The notes beneath the pieces were generated by a model that was not told the DNA's origin, ran no database searches, and saw nothing but the letters and a program-made list of their open reading frames with translations. 64,000 nt of DNA from JAFDZO01 sp044226845 (GTDB taxonomy: Bacteria > Bacteroidota > Ignavibacteria > Tepidaquicellales > Tepidaquicellaceae). Both the position numbers and the translations under genes were made by a program. Positions 42,501 through 51,897 of this stretch are shown here, piece by piece; position 1 is the first letter of the stretch; every line of letters starts with the position of its first letter. Location of the stretch: contig JBGAGG010000001.1 of assembly GCA_044226845.1 (NCBI GenBank), positions 432,558-496,557 of the forward strand, in the 5' to 3' direction.

Positions 42501-44054
42501 ATGTCAGAAGTATATTTATGTATTCACGGACACTTTTATCAGCCGCCGCGTGAAAATCCATGGACCAATGAAATTGACAATGAGCCGAGTGCAGCACCTT
42601 TCCACAACTGGAACGAAAGAATTTATTCGGAGTGCTATCTGCCAAACTCTGAAGCGGGAATTTATGAAAATTACACAACTCTCATACGCGAAGTAAATAA
42701 TTACGAGCTTTTAAATTTCAATTTCGGTCCTACGCTTTTCAACTGGATTAAAGAAAAGCACATCAATCTTTATCACAGAATAATTGACGCTGATAAAAAA
42801 AGTGTTGAGCGCAGGCACGGTCACGGTAATGCAATTGCTCAGGTATACAATCACATTATAATGCCGCTGGCAAATCTGCGTGATAAGCTTACACAGATAA
42901 AATGGGGCTTAAGAGATTTTGAATTAAATTTTAACCGCAGACCTGAAGGCATGTGGCTTGCAGAGACTGCCTGTGATTACGAAACTATTGAAGTCCTTAT
43001 ACACGAAGGAATAAAATATATTATCCTCGATGCAAGTCAGGCAGAGTGTGTGAGAAGTATCGGAGAAAGAAGATGGCACGATGTATCTGATAACTCCATT
43101 GATACAAAACGACCTTATAGATGCTACTCACAGCTTAATCATAAAAAGCATATTGATATTTTTTTCTATGACGGACCGCTTTCTAAAACAATTGCATTCG
43201 AAGATTTATTAAACGATGCAGGCAAGCTGCTTGACAGAATAAATGAATCACGTGATAAGAACAGAAGCGAGCCTCAGTTAATAAGCATTGCTACTGACGG
43301 AGAGACATTCGGTCATCATAAAAAGTTTGCGGACAGAACTATAGCGTATCTTCTTTCAGAGCTTGCCCCGCAAAACGGAATAAAAATCTGTAACTACGGC
43401 GAGTATCTCAAATCGCATCAGCCGAAATGGGAAGTAAAAATTAAAAAAGGTCCCGAAGGTTTAGGCACTTCCTGGAGCTGCGGCCATGGTGTAAAAAGAT
43501 GGAAAGAGGATTGCGGCGACTCTACCGGAGGAGAAGCAGGATGGAATCAGAAATGGAGAACTCCATTGAGAGACTCTCTTAACTGGCTTCGCGATGAATG
43601 TACAAAAGTTTTTGAAGCAGAAGGAAATAAATATCTTAAAGACGTATGGAGCGCAAGAAATGATTACATTGATTTAATGCATGAGAAAAGTCATCACAAC
43701 ATAATAAAATTCTTTGCAAGGCACGGACGGGTAAACGTTGATAATAAAGGCATCGAGCTTGTATTCAAAATGCTTGAGATGGAAAAATATTCGCTGCTAA
43801 TGTTCTCAAGCTGCGGATGGTTCTTCAGTGATATTGCCGGGCTTGAAGCAAAACAAATTTTAAAATATGCCTGCCGTACACTGGAATACCTGAATGATAT
43901 TACGGGAGTAGATTATGAAGAAAGTTTCCTTGCAATATTAAAAAATGCAATTCCTAACGATAAAAAATATCCTGATACAGCAATAATGTATTTAAAAGAA
44001 ATAAAGCCGCTGGCAGGAAAAATAAAGTTCGATTATTTTAAAGGTATTATTTAG
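42501..44054 (+). CDS. GH57-family (DUF3536-type) glycoside hydrolase, short form
   Basis: A 517-aa protein. 'CIHGHFYQPPRENPWTNEI', 'WNERIYSECYLPNS', 'FNFGPTLFNWI' and 'ATDGETFGHHKKF' are typical of GH57 proteins carrying DUF3536, thought to act on alpha-glucans. Family members I know of are about 800 aa; this one ends after the first two thirds, and malQ follows only 21 bases later, so the C-terminal part is absent rather than frameshifted. It starts at an ATG preceded by the purine-rich 'AGAAGGAAGGAAG' leader, 30 bases after glgB. Confidence 0.85.
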   Translation: MSEVYLCIHGHFYQPPRENPWTNEIDNEPSAAPFHNWNERIYSECYLPNSEAGIYENYTTLIREVNNYELLNFNFGPTLFNWIKEKHINLYHRIIDADKKSVERRHGHGNAIAQVYNHIIMPLANLRDKLTQIKWGLRDFELNFNRRPEGMWLAETACDYETIEVLIHEGIKYIILDASQAECVRSIGERRWHDVSDNSIDTKRPYRCYSQLNHKKHIDIFFYDGPLSKTIAFEDLLNDAGKLLDRINESRDKNRSEPQLISIATDGETFGHHKKFADRTIAYLLSELAPQNGIKICNYGEYLKSHQPKWEVKIKKGPEGLGTSWSCGHGVKRWKEDCGDSTGGEAGWNQKWRTPLRDSLNWLRDECTKVFEAEGNKYLKDVWSARNDYIDLMHEKSHHNIIKFFARHGRVNVDNKGIELVFKMLEMEKYSLLMFSSCGWFFSDIAGLEAKQILKYACRTLEYLNDITGVDYEESFLAILKNAIPNDKKYPDTAIMYLKEIKPLAGKIKFDYFKGII

Positions 44055-44075
44055 ATATATAAAATTAAAAACGTA

Positions 44076-45849
44076 TTGGCTTACAACTCATTTCATACTT
44101 CAAAGACATCAGAAAAATGGGCTAAGATAGGAATTAAGCGGAGGGCAGGAACTGCTCTGCCGCTTTTTTATTTATACTCACGCAAAAGCACAGGCATTGG
44201 TGAAATTCCGGATTTGAAATTGCTGATTGACTGGTGCAAGAAAGCACGGCTTAGCATTATACAGCTTCTTCCTATGAATGAAACAGGCTACGACCATTCG
44301 CCTTATAATTCAATCAGCACGTTTGCACTCGAACCTATGTATCTTCGCTTGTCTGATTTAAAAAATATTGATATCGATAAATACAAACCGGATATAAAAA
44401 AGTTAAAAAGAAAATTCCCGAAGGGAAATTATAAAGTTGATTATAATATTAAGGATGAAAAAATAAATCTGCTCTGGAAAATATTTCAGGCAGACTTTAA
44501 GGACTCGGAAGATTTTCAAACCTACAGAAAGAAAAATGTATTCTGGCTGAAGCATTATGCCATGTATAAAGTTCTTAAAGAAGTGAACCGCTTAAAAGGA
44601 TTTGAAGAGTGGCAGCCGAAACACAAACGCGCCGATAAAAAAGAACTCGATAAAATAGAAATAGAATTTAAAGAGAGATTAAGATTTTATTTCTGGATTC
44701 AATGGCAATTATACGAACAGTTTACTGAAGTAAAAAAATATGCTGCCGAAAAGAAAGTTTTGTTGATGGGAGATATTCCTTTTCTTGTCTCACGTGACAG
44801 CGCAGATGTGTGGTGCTTTCAGAAGAAAAAATATTTCAAGATGGATAAACTTTCCGGTGCGCCGCCTGATATGTATTTTGCAAAGGGACAAAGATGGGGA
44901 ATGCCTGTTTATAACTGGGAAGTAATAGAGAAAGAAAAATTCAAATACATAAAGGAACGCCTTAAGTACGCGGCAAATTTTTATGATATGTATCGCATAG
45001 ACCACTTTGTCGGTTTGTTCAGAGTGTGGACTATAGATAAAGATACTCCCGAAGAATTCGGCGGAATGAAAGGAAAGTTCTACCCCGAAGATGAAAGTAA
45101 GTGGGTTGAACAGGCGGAGAAAATTATAAATGCTATGACGTGCGGAAACGAAATGCTTCCTGTCGCCGAAGATTTAGGCACTGTGCCTCCCGTATCTTAT
45201 AGAGTCCTTGAAGAGTATGGTATACCCGGCACAGATGTAATGCGATGGATGCGCGAGTACAATGGTAATTATGATTTTATAAATCCATTCAAGTACAGAG
45301 GACAGAGAGGGATTTATTCAGATATGCAGAAGCAAGGAATACCCGGAAACCAGCATTGAAAAAATTATAGAAATTTTCTTTGATAAGGAAAAATGCACTG
45401 AGCACAAACTTTGCTGGAAAAATGAGATAAGCGATGTTTACGTAATGATTGGAATTTTGCGTTTGCAGTGGCATGAAGCATGGAATTTTATTGATATATA
45501 TCTTAGCTCGTTTGATGAAAAAGGAAAATTTCTGAAAATGATTGGGTATACAGAAAAAAGTCAGCAGCTAAATATGGAGATTATTAAAAAAACATTTGAA
45601 GCTATCGGTTTCAGTTCATCTATATTTTCCATTCAATTAATGAATGAATATTTAAATTTGGATGAAGATGTTTTTAACACCAAAGAGTTACGAGAGAGCA
45701 GAATAAATTATCCCGGCTTGATGTCAGATAACAACTGGAGATTAAGAATGCCTTACTCACTTGAGAAGCTTAAGAAAAAAAACGTCCATAAGATTTTAAA
45801 TGAAATAAATCAAAAGACAGAAAGAAGTGCGCATAGCAAAAAATCTTGA
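44076..45849 (+). pseudogene. malQ: 4-alpha-glucanotransferase (malQ), frameshifted with internal loss
   Basis: Frame 1 (44076-45359) reads a normal GH77 start: 'GTALPLFYLYSRKSTGIGEIPDL', 'DHSPYNSISTFALEPMYL', 'MYRIDHFVGLFRVW' (nucleophile Asp) and 'VAEDLGTVPP' (acid/base Glu). It reaches 'WMREYNGNYDFINPFKYR' and then runs out of family sequence to a stop. The family continues in another frame (about 45304-45849): 'EYPETSIEKIIEIFFD', 'LQWHEAWNFIDIYLS', 'RINYPGLMSDNNWRLRMPY'. The segment that should hold the catalytic 'STHD' Asp is missing. Either the gene is dead or the assembly has a deletion near 45283-45310. Start is TTG at 44076. Confidence 0.8.
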
Positions 45850-45926
45850 GTGCTTATTTCTGTAAAATAGTCCGTACTCATTAATACATTTTTATTCGAC
45901 AAAAATGTCACTATTTTTAAAATGAT

Positions 45927-47030
45927 ATGATTTTAGGAATCACAAAAGAGCCGCAATTCGATAATAGAGTTTCTATCCTTCCTGAATTAGTTGACCAAAT
46001 CAAAAAATTAAATCTTCAAGTTATTGTAGAAAAAAGCGCAGGCGAACGAGCCTATGCAAGCGACGAGATGTATTCTACGGCGGGAGCAGAGCTTTATTCA
46101 AGAGAAGATTTATTAAAAAAAGCCGACATCATTGTACAAATAAATCCTCCGTCGGATGATGAGATCGATAAATTACGTGAAGGCCAGACTCTGATTTCAT
46201 TCTTACAACCATTGGTACAACCGAACATTACTGATAAACTTGCAGCGAAAAAAGTTACGGGATTGAGTTTTGAAATGATTCCCAGAACAACTCGCGCGCA
46301 GACAATGGATGTACTCTCTTCACAGGCTACAATTGCGGGATATAAATCTATTTTACTTGCTTCAACACATCTGCCGAAATTTTTTCCGATGCTTACAACT
46401 GCCGCAGGAAGTATTCCGCCTGCTAAAGTTTTAATCATAGGCGCAGGCGTTGCCGGACTTATGGCAATTGCTACTGCAAGAAGATTAGGCGGAGTAGTAG
46501 AGGCATTCGATACAAGACCTGCAGTGAAGGAAGAAGTAAAAAGCTTGGGCGCTAAATTTGTAGAAGTAGAAGGTGCAGCCGATGCCTCAAAGGCAGGCGG
46601 TTACGCTGTGGAACAAACAGAGGAATACAAAAAGAAACAAAGTGATTTAATTCAGAAGCATGCAATGGCTTCCGATGTAATAGTAACAACGGCGCAGATT
46701 CCGGGAAGGAAAGCTCCGCTGCTGATAACAAAAGATTCACTTGATAATATGAAAAAGGGCTCTGTGATAGTTGACTTAGCTTCATCTACAGGCGGCAACT
46801 GTGAAATGACTAAAGATAATGAAACGGTGAACTACAACGGTATTACAATAATAGGAAATTCCAGCTTACAATCCACCATGCCTTATGATGCAAGCAAGAT
46901 GTTCGGCAAAAATGCATTATCGCTTTTGAAAATTTTGATTAAAGAGGGCAACATTAACATCAACTTTGACGACGATATAATTAAGGGTATGTGTGTAACA
47001 CATAACGGTGAAAATTTCCTGAAGAAATAA
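45927..47030 (+). CDS. pntAA: NAD(P) transhydrogenase alpha subunit part 1
   Basis: A 367-aa soluble NAD-binding domain I of proton-translocating transhydrogenase. 'GITKEPQFDNRVSILPE' at the N-terminus, 'RTTRAQTMDVLSSQATIAGYKS', the nucleotide motif 'IIGAGVAGLMAIATARRLGG', 'AFDTRPAVKEEVKSLGAKF' and 'VIVDLASSTGGNCEMT' are diagnostic. With PntAB and PntB it couples NADH-to-NADP+ hydride transfer to proton flow, supplying NADPH. First of three closely spaced genes; the next starts 15 bases after its stop. Confidence 0.95.
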   Translation: MILGITKEPQFDNRVSILPELVDQIKKLNLQVIVEKSAGERAYASDEMYSTAGAELYSREDLLKKADIIVQINPPSDDEIDKLREGQTLISFLQPLVQPNITDKLAAKKVTGLSFEMIPRTTRAQTMDVLSSQATIAGYKSILLASTHLPKFFPMLTTAAGSIPPAKVLIIGAGVAGLMAIATARRLGGVVEAFDTRPAVKEEVKSLGAKFVEVEGAADASKAGGYAVEQTEEYKKKQSDLIQKHAMASDVIVTTAQIPGRKAPLLITKDSLDNMKKGSVIVDLASSTGGNCEMTKDNETVNYNGITIIGNSSLQSTMPYDASKMFGKNALSLLKILIKEGNININFDDDIIKGMCVTHNGENFLKK

Positions 47031-47045
47031 ATACAAAATTATTTT

Positions 47046-47360
47046 ATGGAAACAATTGTTTCGTTCATAGGTGAAAACATTAAGGTGTTTTACATCCTGA
47101 TTCTTTCAATTTTTTTAGGTATCGAAGTTATTTCTAAAGTACCATCCATCCTCCACACTCCTTTAATGTCAGGCGCAAATGCTATCCACGGCGTTGTTAT
47201 TGTCGGGGCAGTTATAGTAATGGGCCTTGCAGACAGCAATGATTATTTGTCGCTTGTTCTCGGATTCATTGCAGTTATATTAGGGACATTAAATGTTGTC
47301 GGTGGATTTGTTGTAACTGACCGGATGCTTGAAATGTTCAAGAAAAAACCTAAAAGTTAA
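47046..47360 (+). CDS. pntAB: NAD(P) transhydrogenase alpha subunit part 2 (membrane)
   Basis: A 104-aa protein with three or four TM helices ('VFYILILSIFLGIEVI', 'LMSGANAIHGVVIVGAVIVMG', 'LVLGFIAVILGTLNVVGGFVVTDRML'). The 'TPLMSGANAIHGV' segment is the conserved PntAB signature. It forms part of the proton channel. The alpha subunit is split into AA and AB as in Rhodospirillum-type enzymes. Confidence 0.95.
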   Translation: METIVSFIGENIKVFYILILSIFLGIEVISKVPSILHTPLMSGANAIHGVVIVGAVIVMGLADSNDYLSLVLGFIAVILGTLNVVGGFVVTDRMLEMFKKKPKS

Positions 47361-47369
47361 TCTGATAAA

Positions 47370-48779
47370 ATGGCGCAGTATAGTTTAGAAATATCGTACC
47401 TCATTGCTTCTATAGCATTTATAATCGGGCTTAAATTCTTAGGGCACCCTGAAACCGCAAGGAAGGGAAATTTTATCGCAGCAATCGGAATGTTCATTGC
47501 TGTAATCACTACAATTTTTTTATACAAAAGTCCGGAAGGCAAACCTCTCGGCAATTACGTCTGGATATTCGGCGGTATTATTATTGGAAGCATAGTCGGA
47601 ACTCTGATGGCAAAGAAAGTTCAGATGACGGCAATGCCTCAGATGGTTTCGTTGTTTAACGGAGTCGGCGCTGCATGCGTTGCTTTAATTTCAGTTGTTG
47701 AGTTTTCACATTACAATGCTACTCACACAGGCGCGTCACTTTTCAACGGCTTAACTCTTACAATAATTCTCGGTTCAATTATCGGATGCATTTCGTTTTC
47801 CGGAAGTATTATTGCATGGGGAAAACTTGAAGGAAAAATAAAAGATATCTACTTACCTGCTAATCAATTGATAAACATTGTGCTGATGCTTTCAATCATC
47901 GGTGTCTCTGTTTATTTAATGATGCAGCCATCGGCAAATCTTAATTTATTATTAATCATCAGCGCAATATCTCTTGTCTATGGAATTCTATTCGTATTCC
48001 CAATCGGCGGAGCAGATATGCCTGTTGTGATTTCCCTGCTGAATTCATTCACAGGTGTTGCAGCGGCATGCGGCGGGTTTTTATATAATAACCAGGCAAT
48101 GCTTACGGGCGGTATTTTGGTCGGTTCATCAGGAACGATACTTACAATCCTGATGTGCAAAGCTATGAACCGTTCATTAACGAACGTTATCATAGGTGCA
48201 TTCTCAAATCCAAAAACTAAAAAAGCTGATGCAGGCGGCGAGCAGAAAGTTGTAAAAGAAATTTCTGTTACCGATTGCGCAGTGCTTATGAGTTACAGTA
48301 AAAAAGTTATTATTGTACCGGGGTACGGACTTGCTGTTGCGCAGGCGCAGCATATCTGCCATGAGCTTGAAAAAACTCTTGAAGAAAAAGGTGTAGAAGT
48401 GCTTTATGCTATTCACCCTGTTGCAGGCAGAATGCCGGGACATATGAATGTATTATTGGCAGAGGCCGATGTTCCTTATCCGAAACTTCTTGAAATGGAT
48501 GAGATCAATCCAGAGTTTTCTACAACTGATGTTGCGCTTGTAATTGGAGCGAATGACGTTGTAAATCCTGCTGCAAAGAATGATAAGGATTCACCAATAT
48601 ACGGAATGCCTATACTTGACGTAGAAAATGCGAAGAATATTATTATCAATAAGAGAAGTATGAATGCAGGATATGCAGGTATAGATAACGAATTATTCTA
48701 TGATCCGAAAACAAAAATGCTTTTTGGCGATGCTAAAGGTGTACTTCAAAAATTAGTTGCAGAAGTAAAAGCAAATTAA
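47370..48779 (+). CDS. pntB: NAD(P) transhydrogenase beta subunit
   Basis: A 469-aa protein. About nine TM helices (1-270) include 'MPQMVSLFNGVGAACVALIS' and 'GGADMPVVISLLNSFTGVAAACGGF'. A cytosolic NADP(H)-binding domain III follows, with 'VIIVPGYGLAVAQAQHICHEL', 'IHPVAGRMPGHMNVLLAEADVPY', 'GANDVVNPAAKNDKDSPIYGMPIL' and 'KRSMNAGYAGIDNELFY'. All NADP-site motifs are intact. Last gene of the pnt operon, 9 bases after pntAB. Confidence 0.96.
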   Translation: MAQYSLEISYLIASIAFIIGLKFLGHPETARKGNFIAAIGMFIAVITTIFLYKSPEGKPLGNYVWIFGGIIIGSIVGTLMAKKVQMTAMPQMVSLFNGVGAACVALISVVEFSHYNATHTGASLFNGLTLTIILGSIIGCISFSGSIIAWGKLEGKIKDIYLPANQLINIVLMLSIIGVSVYLMMQPSANLNLLLIISAISLVYGILFVFPIGGADMPVVISLLNSFTGVAAACGGFLYNNQAMLTGGILVGSSGTILTILMCKAMNRSLTNVIIGAFSNPKTKKADAGGEQKVVKEISVTDCAVLMSYSKKVIIVPGYGLAVAQAQHICHELEKTLEEKGVEVLYAIHPVAGRMPGHMNVLLAEADVPYPKLLEMDEINPEFSTTDVALVIGANDVVNPAAKNDKDSPIYGMPILDVENAKNIIINKRSMNAGYAGIDNELFYDPKTKMLFGDAKGVLQKLVAEVKAN

Positions 48780-48787
48780 ATTATATA

Positions 48788-49750
48788 TTAGTTTTTTTGG
48801 GGAGCGTGTTTAAGATTTTTCGCTCCCTTTTCCATTTCTCTTTCTATTTCTCTTGCAGTTTCCTTCCCTGTTTTTTTATCCTTCATATATTCCTTTATCG
48901 CATCTGAAGATGTTCTTCTTCTGAAAGCAAAGTAATGCTGCTTGAAGTATGCAACGGTATCTACCCATGTAACTTTAGCAATGTGTTTAGGATGTGCCTT
49001 ATCATATTCTATAGGAGAAAGCGGGTAATCGGGTGTATCACGCAAGCCGTATTGTTTTGGTTTTTTTTCATCGGGGTTAGGTAAAAATCCCGTGCCGAAC
49101 ATCCAGTCCCAGAAAGCAAATTTTGTAGCATAATTATTTTGATACTCTCTGCCTTCATCATCAGAGTGATGCCAGCGGTGCATTTCAGGTCCGTTGATAA
49201 TATACTGCAGCCATCCGAGGCGCACATCTATATTGGAGTGAATAAACATTCCCCATATTGCGCTTATCATCCCTTTGTAAATTGCAACTTCAGGCGCTGC
49301 ACCGAGAAGAATAATTGGAGCGAACTCTACAGTCTGATTTATTAAAATTTCCAGTGAGTGTGAACGTGAACCTGAGAGCCAGTCAACTGTGCGCGGCGAG
49401 TGATGCGCTTCATGCAGTCTCCATAGAGTTGCATTGTTATGCATCCAGCGATGGAACCAGTAGATATAAAAATCATGAACAACGACGAAGAGAACGACCT
49501 GAACCCAGACGGGCCAGCTGCCGACAATGCTGTATTCGTATAATCCTGTATGTGTTTTTATGTAATTGAGGAATGCGAAGATTATAAGTCCGAGCACATA
49601 GCTCTGAACAATAGTGTAGAGGATAAAATCATTAAAGAAGCCTTCGCGGAAAAATCTTTGCCCTTTGGTGTATGGGAATAGTCGTTCAAGAGTAACCATT
49701 AGCAGCCCTGCTAAAACAATTATGATAGTAGAAACGATTTGTATTGACAT
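48788..49750 (-). CDS. Sterol desaturase/fatty acid hydroxylase superfamily membrane protein
   Basis: A 320-aa membrane di-iron enzyme with three or four TM helices in the first half and the eight-histidine clusters 'HDFYIYWFHRWMH', 'HEAHHSPRTVDWLSGSRSH' and 'HRWHHSDDEGREYQNN'. It probably hydroxylates or desaturates a lipid with O2. The substrate (carotenoid, fatty acid, hopanoid) cannot be read. The C-terminal 60 residues are charged and cytosolic. It converges with pntB, with only 8 bases between the stops. Confidence 0.88.
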   Translation of the reverse strand: MSIQIVSTIIIVLAGLLMVTLERLFPYTKGQRFFREGFFNDFILYTIVQSYVLGLIIFAFLNYIKTHTGLYEYSIVGSWPVWVQVVLFVVVHDFYIYWFHRWMHNNATLWRLHEAHHSPRTVDWLSGSRSHSLEILINQTVEFAPIILLGAAPEVAIYKGMISAIWGMFIHSNIDVRLGWLQYIINGPEMHRWHHSDDEGREYQNNYATKFAFWDWMFGTGFLPNPDEKKPKQYGLRDTPDYPLSPIEYDKAHPKHIAKVTWVDTVAYFKQHYFAFRRRTSSDAIKEYMKDKKTGKETAREIEREMEKGAKNLKHAPQKN

Positions 49751-49927
49751 GTGGTAAAAATATAGAGAGTAAAAAGTAATTTAAATGTAAAAATTGAGAG
49801 TTGTGAGTTTACAATTTCTTAACAATAGAAATTCACTAAATCAGGAACTACTGCAGGTGAATTTGTGTTGTGAAATATTAATATTCAGATTTTATTTTAA
49901 ACAAACTTAATATGAAAGGAAAAATAC

Positions 49928-50188
49928 ATGAACTGTCCTGTTTGTAATGAACAGCTTTTAATCTCAGATAAACAAGGAATTGAAATTGATTACTGCCCTA
50001 AATGCCGGGGAATCTGGCTTGATAGAGGCGAACTTGAAAAAATAATAGAGAGATCCAATTCATTTCAGAGTGAAAACAGACCGCAGCAAAAATATAACGA
50101 CGATGATGACTATCACTATAAATATAAAGATAAGGACTATAAGTATAAAAAGAAGAAAGGATTTTTAGGAGATATTTTTGATTTTTAA
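49928..50188 (+). CDS. Zinc-ribbon (zf-TFIIB type) protein
   Basis: An 86-aa protein. Residues 1-40 hold the zf-TFIIB ribbon: CPVC at 3-6 and CPKC with 'RGIWLDRGELEKI', the family signature. A Gln/Asp/Tyr/Lys-rich tail ending 'KGFLGDIFDF' follows. Probably a nucleic-acid or protein-binding accessory; function unknown. The ATG at 49928 follows an 'AAAGGA' ribosome-binding site. Confidence 0.88.
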   Translation: MNCPVCNEQLLISDKQGIEIDYCPKCRGIWLDRGELEKIIERSNSFQSENRPQQKYNDDDDYHYKYKDKDYKYKKKKGFLGDIFDF

Positions 50189-50196
50189 TATTGTAA

Positions 50197-50229
50197 AGAG
50201 CGTGAATAAAAATTCACGCTCTGTTTTTT
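50197..50229. terminator. Bidirectional terminator
   Basis: AGAGCGTGAAT (50197-50207) pairs perfectly with ATTCACGCTCT (50212-50222), followed by six Ts. It lies between the convergent zf-TFIIB gene and the zinc-ribbon gene at 50228. Confidence 0.9.
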
Positions 50230-51151
50230 ATCCGAATAATGGTTGTATTAGTCTGTTCTCCACTCCGCAAAAAGCACAGTCAATCGGCTTGCCGGGATTT
50301 TCAGGCACATCGTTATCTGCTCCACATGACATACACTTGAATTTTGTTTTCACGTGTGTAGTCTTATGACACTTTTCACAATAAACTTTATAAGAGCCTT
50401 CAGGAATAAAAATTTCAGCGCTGCAGTGTTCACAGTTCCCTTTATCGCCTTCAGGTTTATCAAGCTCTACATATTGTAATGTAAATCCAGTCATCGATAA
50501 AAATTTATCGGCATCATCCGGAGAGAGATATGGCAGCCATATCTGTACGAACATGGAGATTTTCATCTTAAGATGAACGGCAGGGGGAAGTAAATCATAC
50601 ATTATAGCATATTCAGGATTTTCGTAGAAATCCTTCATCGAATCCTTTATATAATCAATATAATACTCTGCCATAGGAAAAAACGATTCAGTTGTAACTT
50701 TTGCAGAGCCGTCTTTTGCAGCGATATATGAAAGTTTCTGCTGAGTTAATGCAAGCTCTTTTTCTCTTCCTTTCCATGCAGGATCAAATGAGTAGTTTGT
50801 TGTTGAATCTGCGCATACTTCCAGATATTTTTTATACTTGTCGTCGTTATCTATCGTAGGAGGAATGTATTCGGGGTAGAATTTGTAGTATTCATCCCAG
50901 TAAGCATATTGTAAACTTTTATATTTATTTTTATCACCTTTCTTTAACGCTTCTGCAAGTTTACTTTCATAATTATATTTTTCGCGTTGATATTTTTGAG
51001 TTTTTCCGGGAGCGGCAGTCCAGAAGTTTAATCCGAGTGTATAATCTATATCAGTAAATGAACCGCAGTAATCACACATAATATATGGCTCTGTGTATTC
51101 ATTTACTTTAGGCGCGCCGCAGTTAATGCAGGTAAACTTTTTAACTTTCAT
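50228..51151 (-). CDS. Multi-zinc-ribbon cytoplasmic protein, hypothetical
   Basis: A 307-aa protein. An N-terminal zinc ribbon (Cys8-x2-Cys11 and Cys26-x2-Cys29) begins 'KKFTCINCGAPKV'. A helical middle (about 45-235) with no recognised domain follows, then two C-terminal ribbons ('CEHCSAEIF' with 'CEKCHK', and 'CMSCGAD' with 'CAFCGVEN'). No TM segment. It may bind nucleic acid or act as a scaffold. Function unknown. Confidence 0.75.
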   Translation of the reverse strand: MKVKKFTCINCGAPKVNEYTEPYIMCDYCGSFTDIDYTLGLNFWTAAPGKTQKYQREKYNYESKLAEALKKGDKNKYKSLQYAYWDEYYKFYPEYIPPTIDNDDKYKKYLEVCADSTTNYSFDPAWKGREKELALTQQKLSYIAAKDGSAKVTTESFFPMAEYYIDYIKDSMKDFYENPEYAIMYDLLPPAVHLKMKISMFVQIWLPYLSPDDADKFLSMTGFTLQYVELDKPEGDKGNCEHCSAEIFIPEGSYKVYCEKCHKTTHVKTKFKCMSCGADNDVPENPGKPIDCAFCGVENRLIQPLFG

Positions 51152-51223
51152 AAACTAATATGCAAAGTTGTCATAAGAGTGGAAACTTAAATTTATTTAT
51201 CTTGAAAATGAAAACGTGCACAG

Positions 51224-51757
51224 TTAAAACAATAGATACCAATATAGAAGAATTTCATCCTTCTCTAATTCTGAAGCTTTATATATATACATGTCAGCCC
51301 CTCCCATAATGAAACCATTCTTCTGATAAAATAAGCAGGCCTTTACATTTACGTTCTGTGTTTCAACTACTATTCCTATACAATTAATTGATTTAGCCCA
51401 ATCTATAGATTTCTGAATTAGCTTTGAACCAACTCCTTTACTTCTGAATTTCTTTTCAATTCTTATATCTTCAATACTCGCATAGTTACTCCAGCGTTTA
51501 ATAAGTATCGCCTGTCCTGCTAATTCTTTATCTATAAATGCAAAGAATACTATCTTATCTTTGCTATCCACAAAAGCTGAATAATCTATATTTTCAAATC
51601 CATACTTTTTTTCATATGGAGCTACATTTTCCGGCTCATATGAAAATTTATTTTCTGATAACCTTAATTTTAGAATGGAATCTACAGTAAAGGTTGAATC
51701 AATTTTATTTACGAGCTTAAGTGTATGCGCGTTGATTGCTTCAATTTTCATTTCCAA
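51224..51757 (-). CDS. GNAT acetyltransferase of the streptothricin-acetyltransferase (SatA) type
   Basis: A 177-aa GNAT protein. The CoA loop is 'FRSKGVGSKLIQKSIDWAKS' and the C-terminal 'VVETQNVNVKACLFYQKNGFIMGGADMYIY' is close to the SatA branch. The central 'IEDIRIEKKFRSKGVGS' also fits. SatA acetylates the beta-lysine of streptothricin, but environmental homologues need not confer resistance. Single gene; the true acceptor is unknown. Confidence 0.8.
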   Translation of the reverse strand: MEMKIEAINAHTLKLVNKIDSTFTVDSILKLRLSENKFSYEPENVAPYEKKYGFENIDYSAFVDSKDKIVFFAFIDKELAGQAILIKRWSNYASIEDIRIEKKFRSKGVGSKLIQKSIDWAKSINCIGIVVETQNVNVKACLFYQKNGFIMGGADMYIYKASELEKDEILLYWYLLF

Positions 51758-51844
51758 ATATGTATAGATAATTAATTATGAAAAACTGAAAATAAAATCA
51801 CATCTTACTCAAACAATTTATCTAACAATTTTCATAAATTTTTA

Positions 51845-51876
51845 TTTTACACTCTCGAATAAATAACATATTTTTG
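51845..51876 (+). promoter_or_regulatory. Bacteroidetes-type promoter for the tandem paralogues
   Basis: TATTTTTG (51869-51876) matches TAnnTTTG, with TTTT (51845-51848) 20 bases upstream. It overlaps a TTG at 51874 that is in frame with the gene, so that TTG cannot be the start. The ATG at 51898 with AGGGGGG (51888-51894) before it is preferred. Confidence 0.5.
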
Positions 51877-51897
51877 TATATATTTACAGGGGGGATA

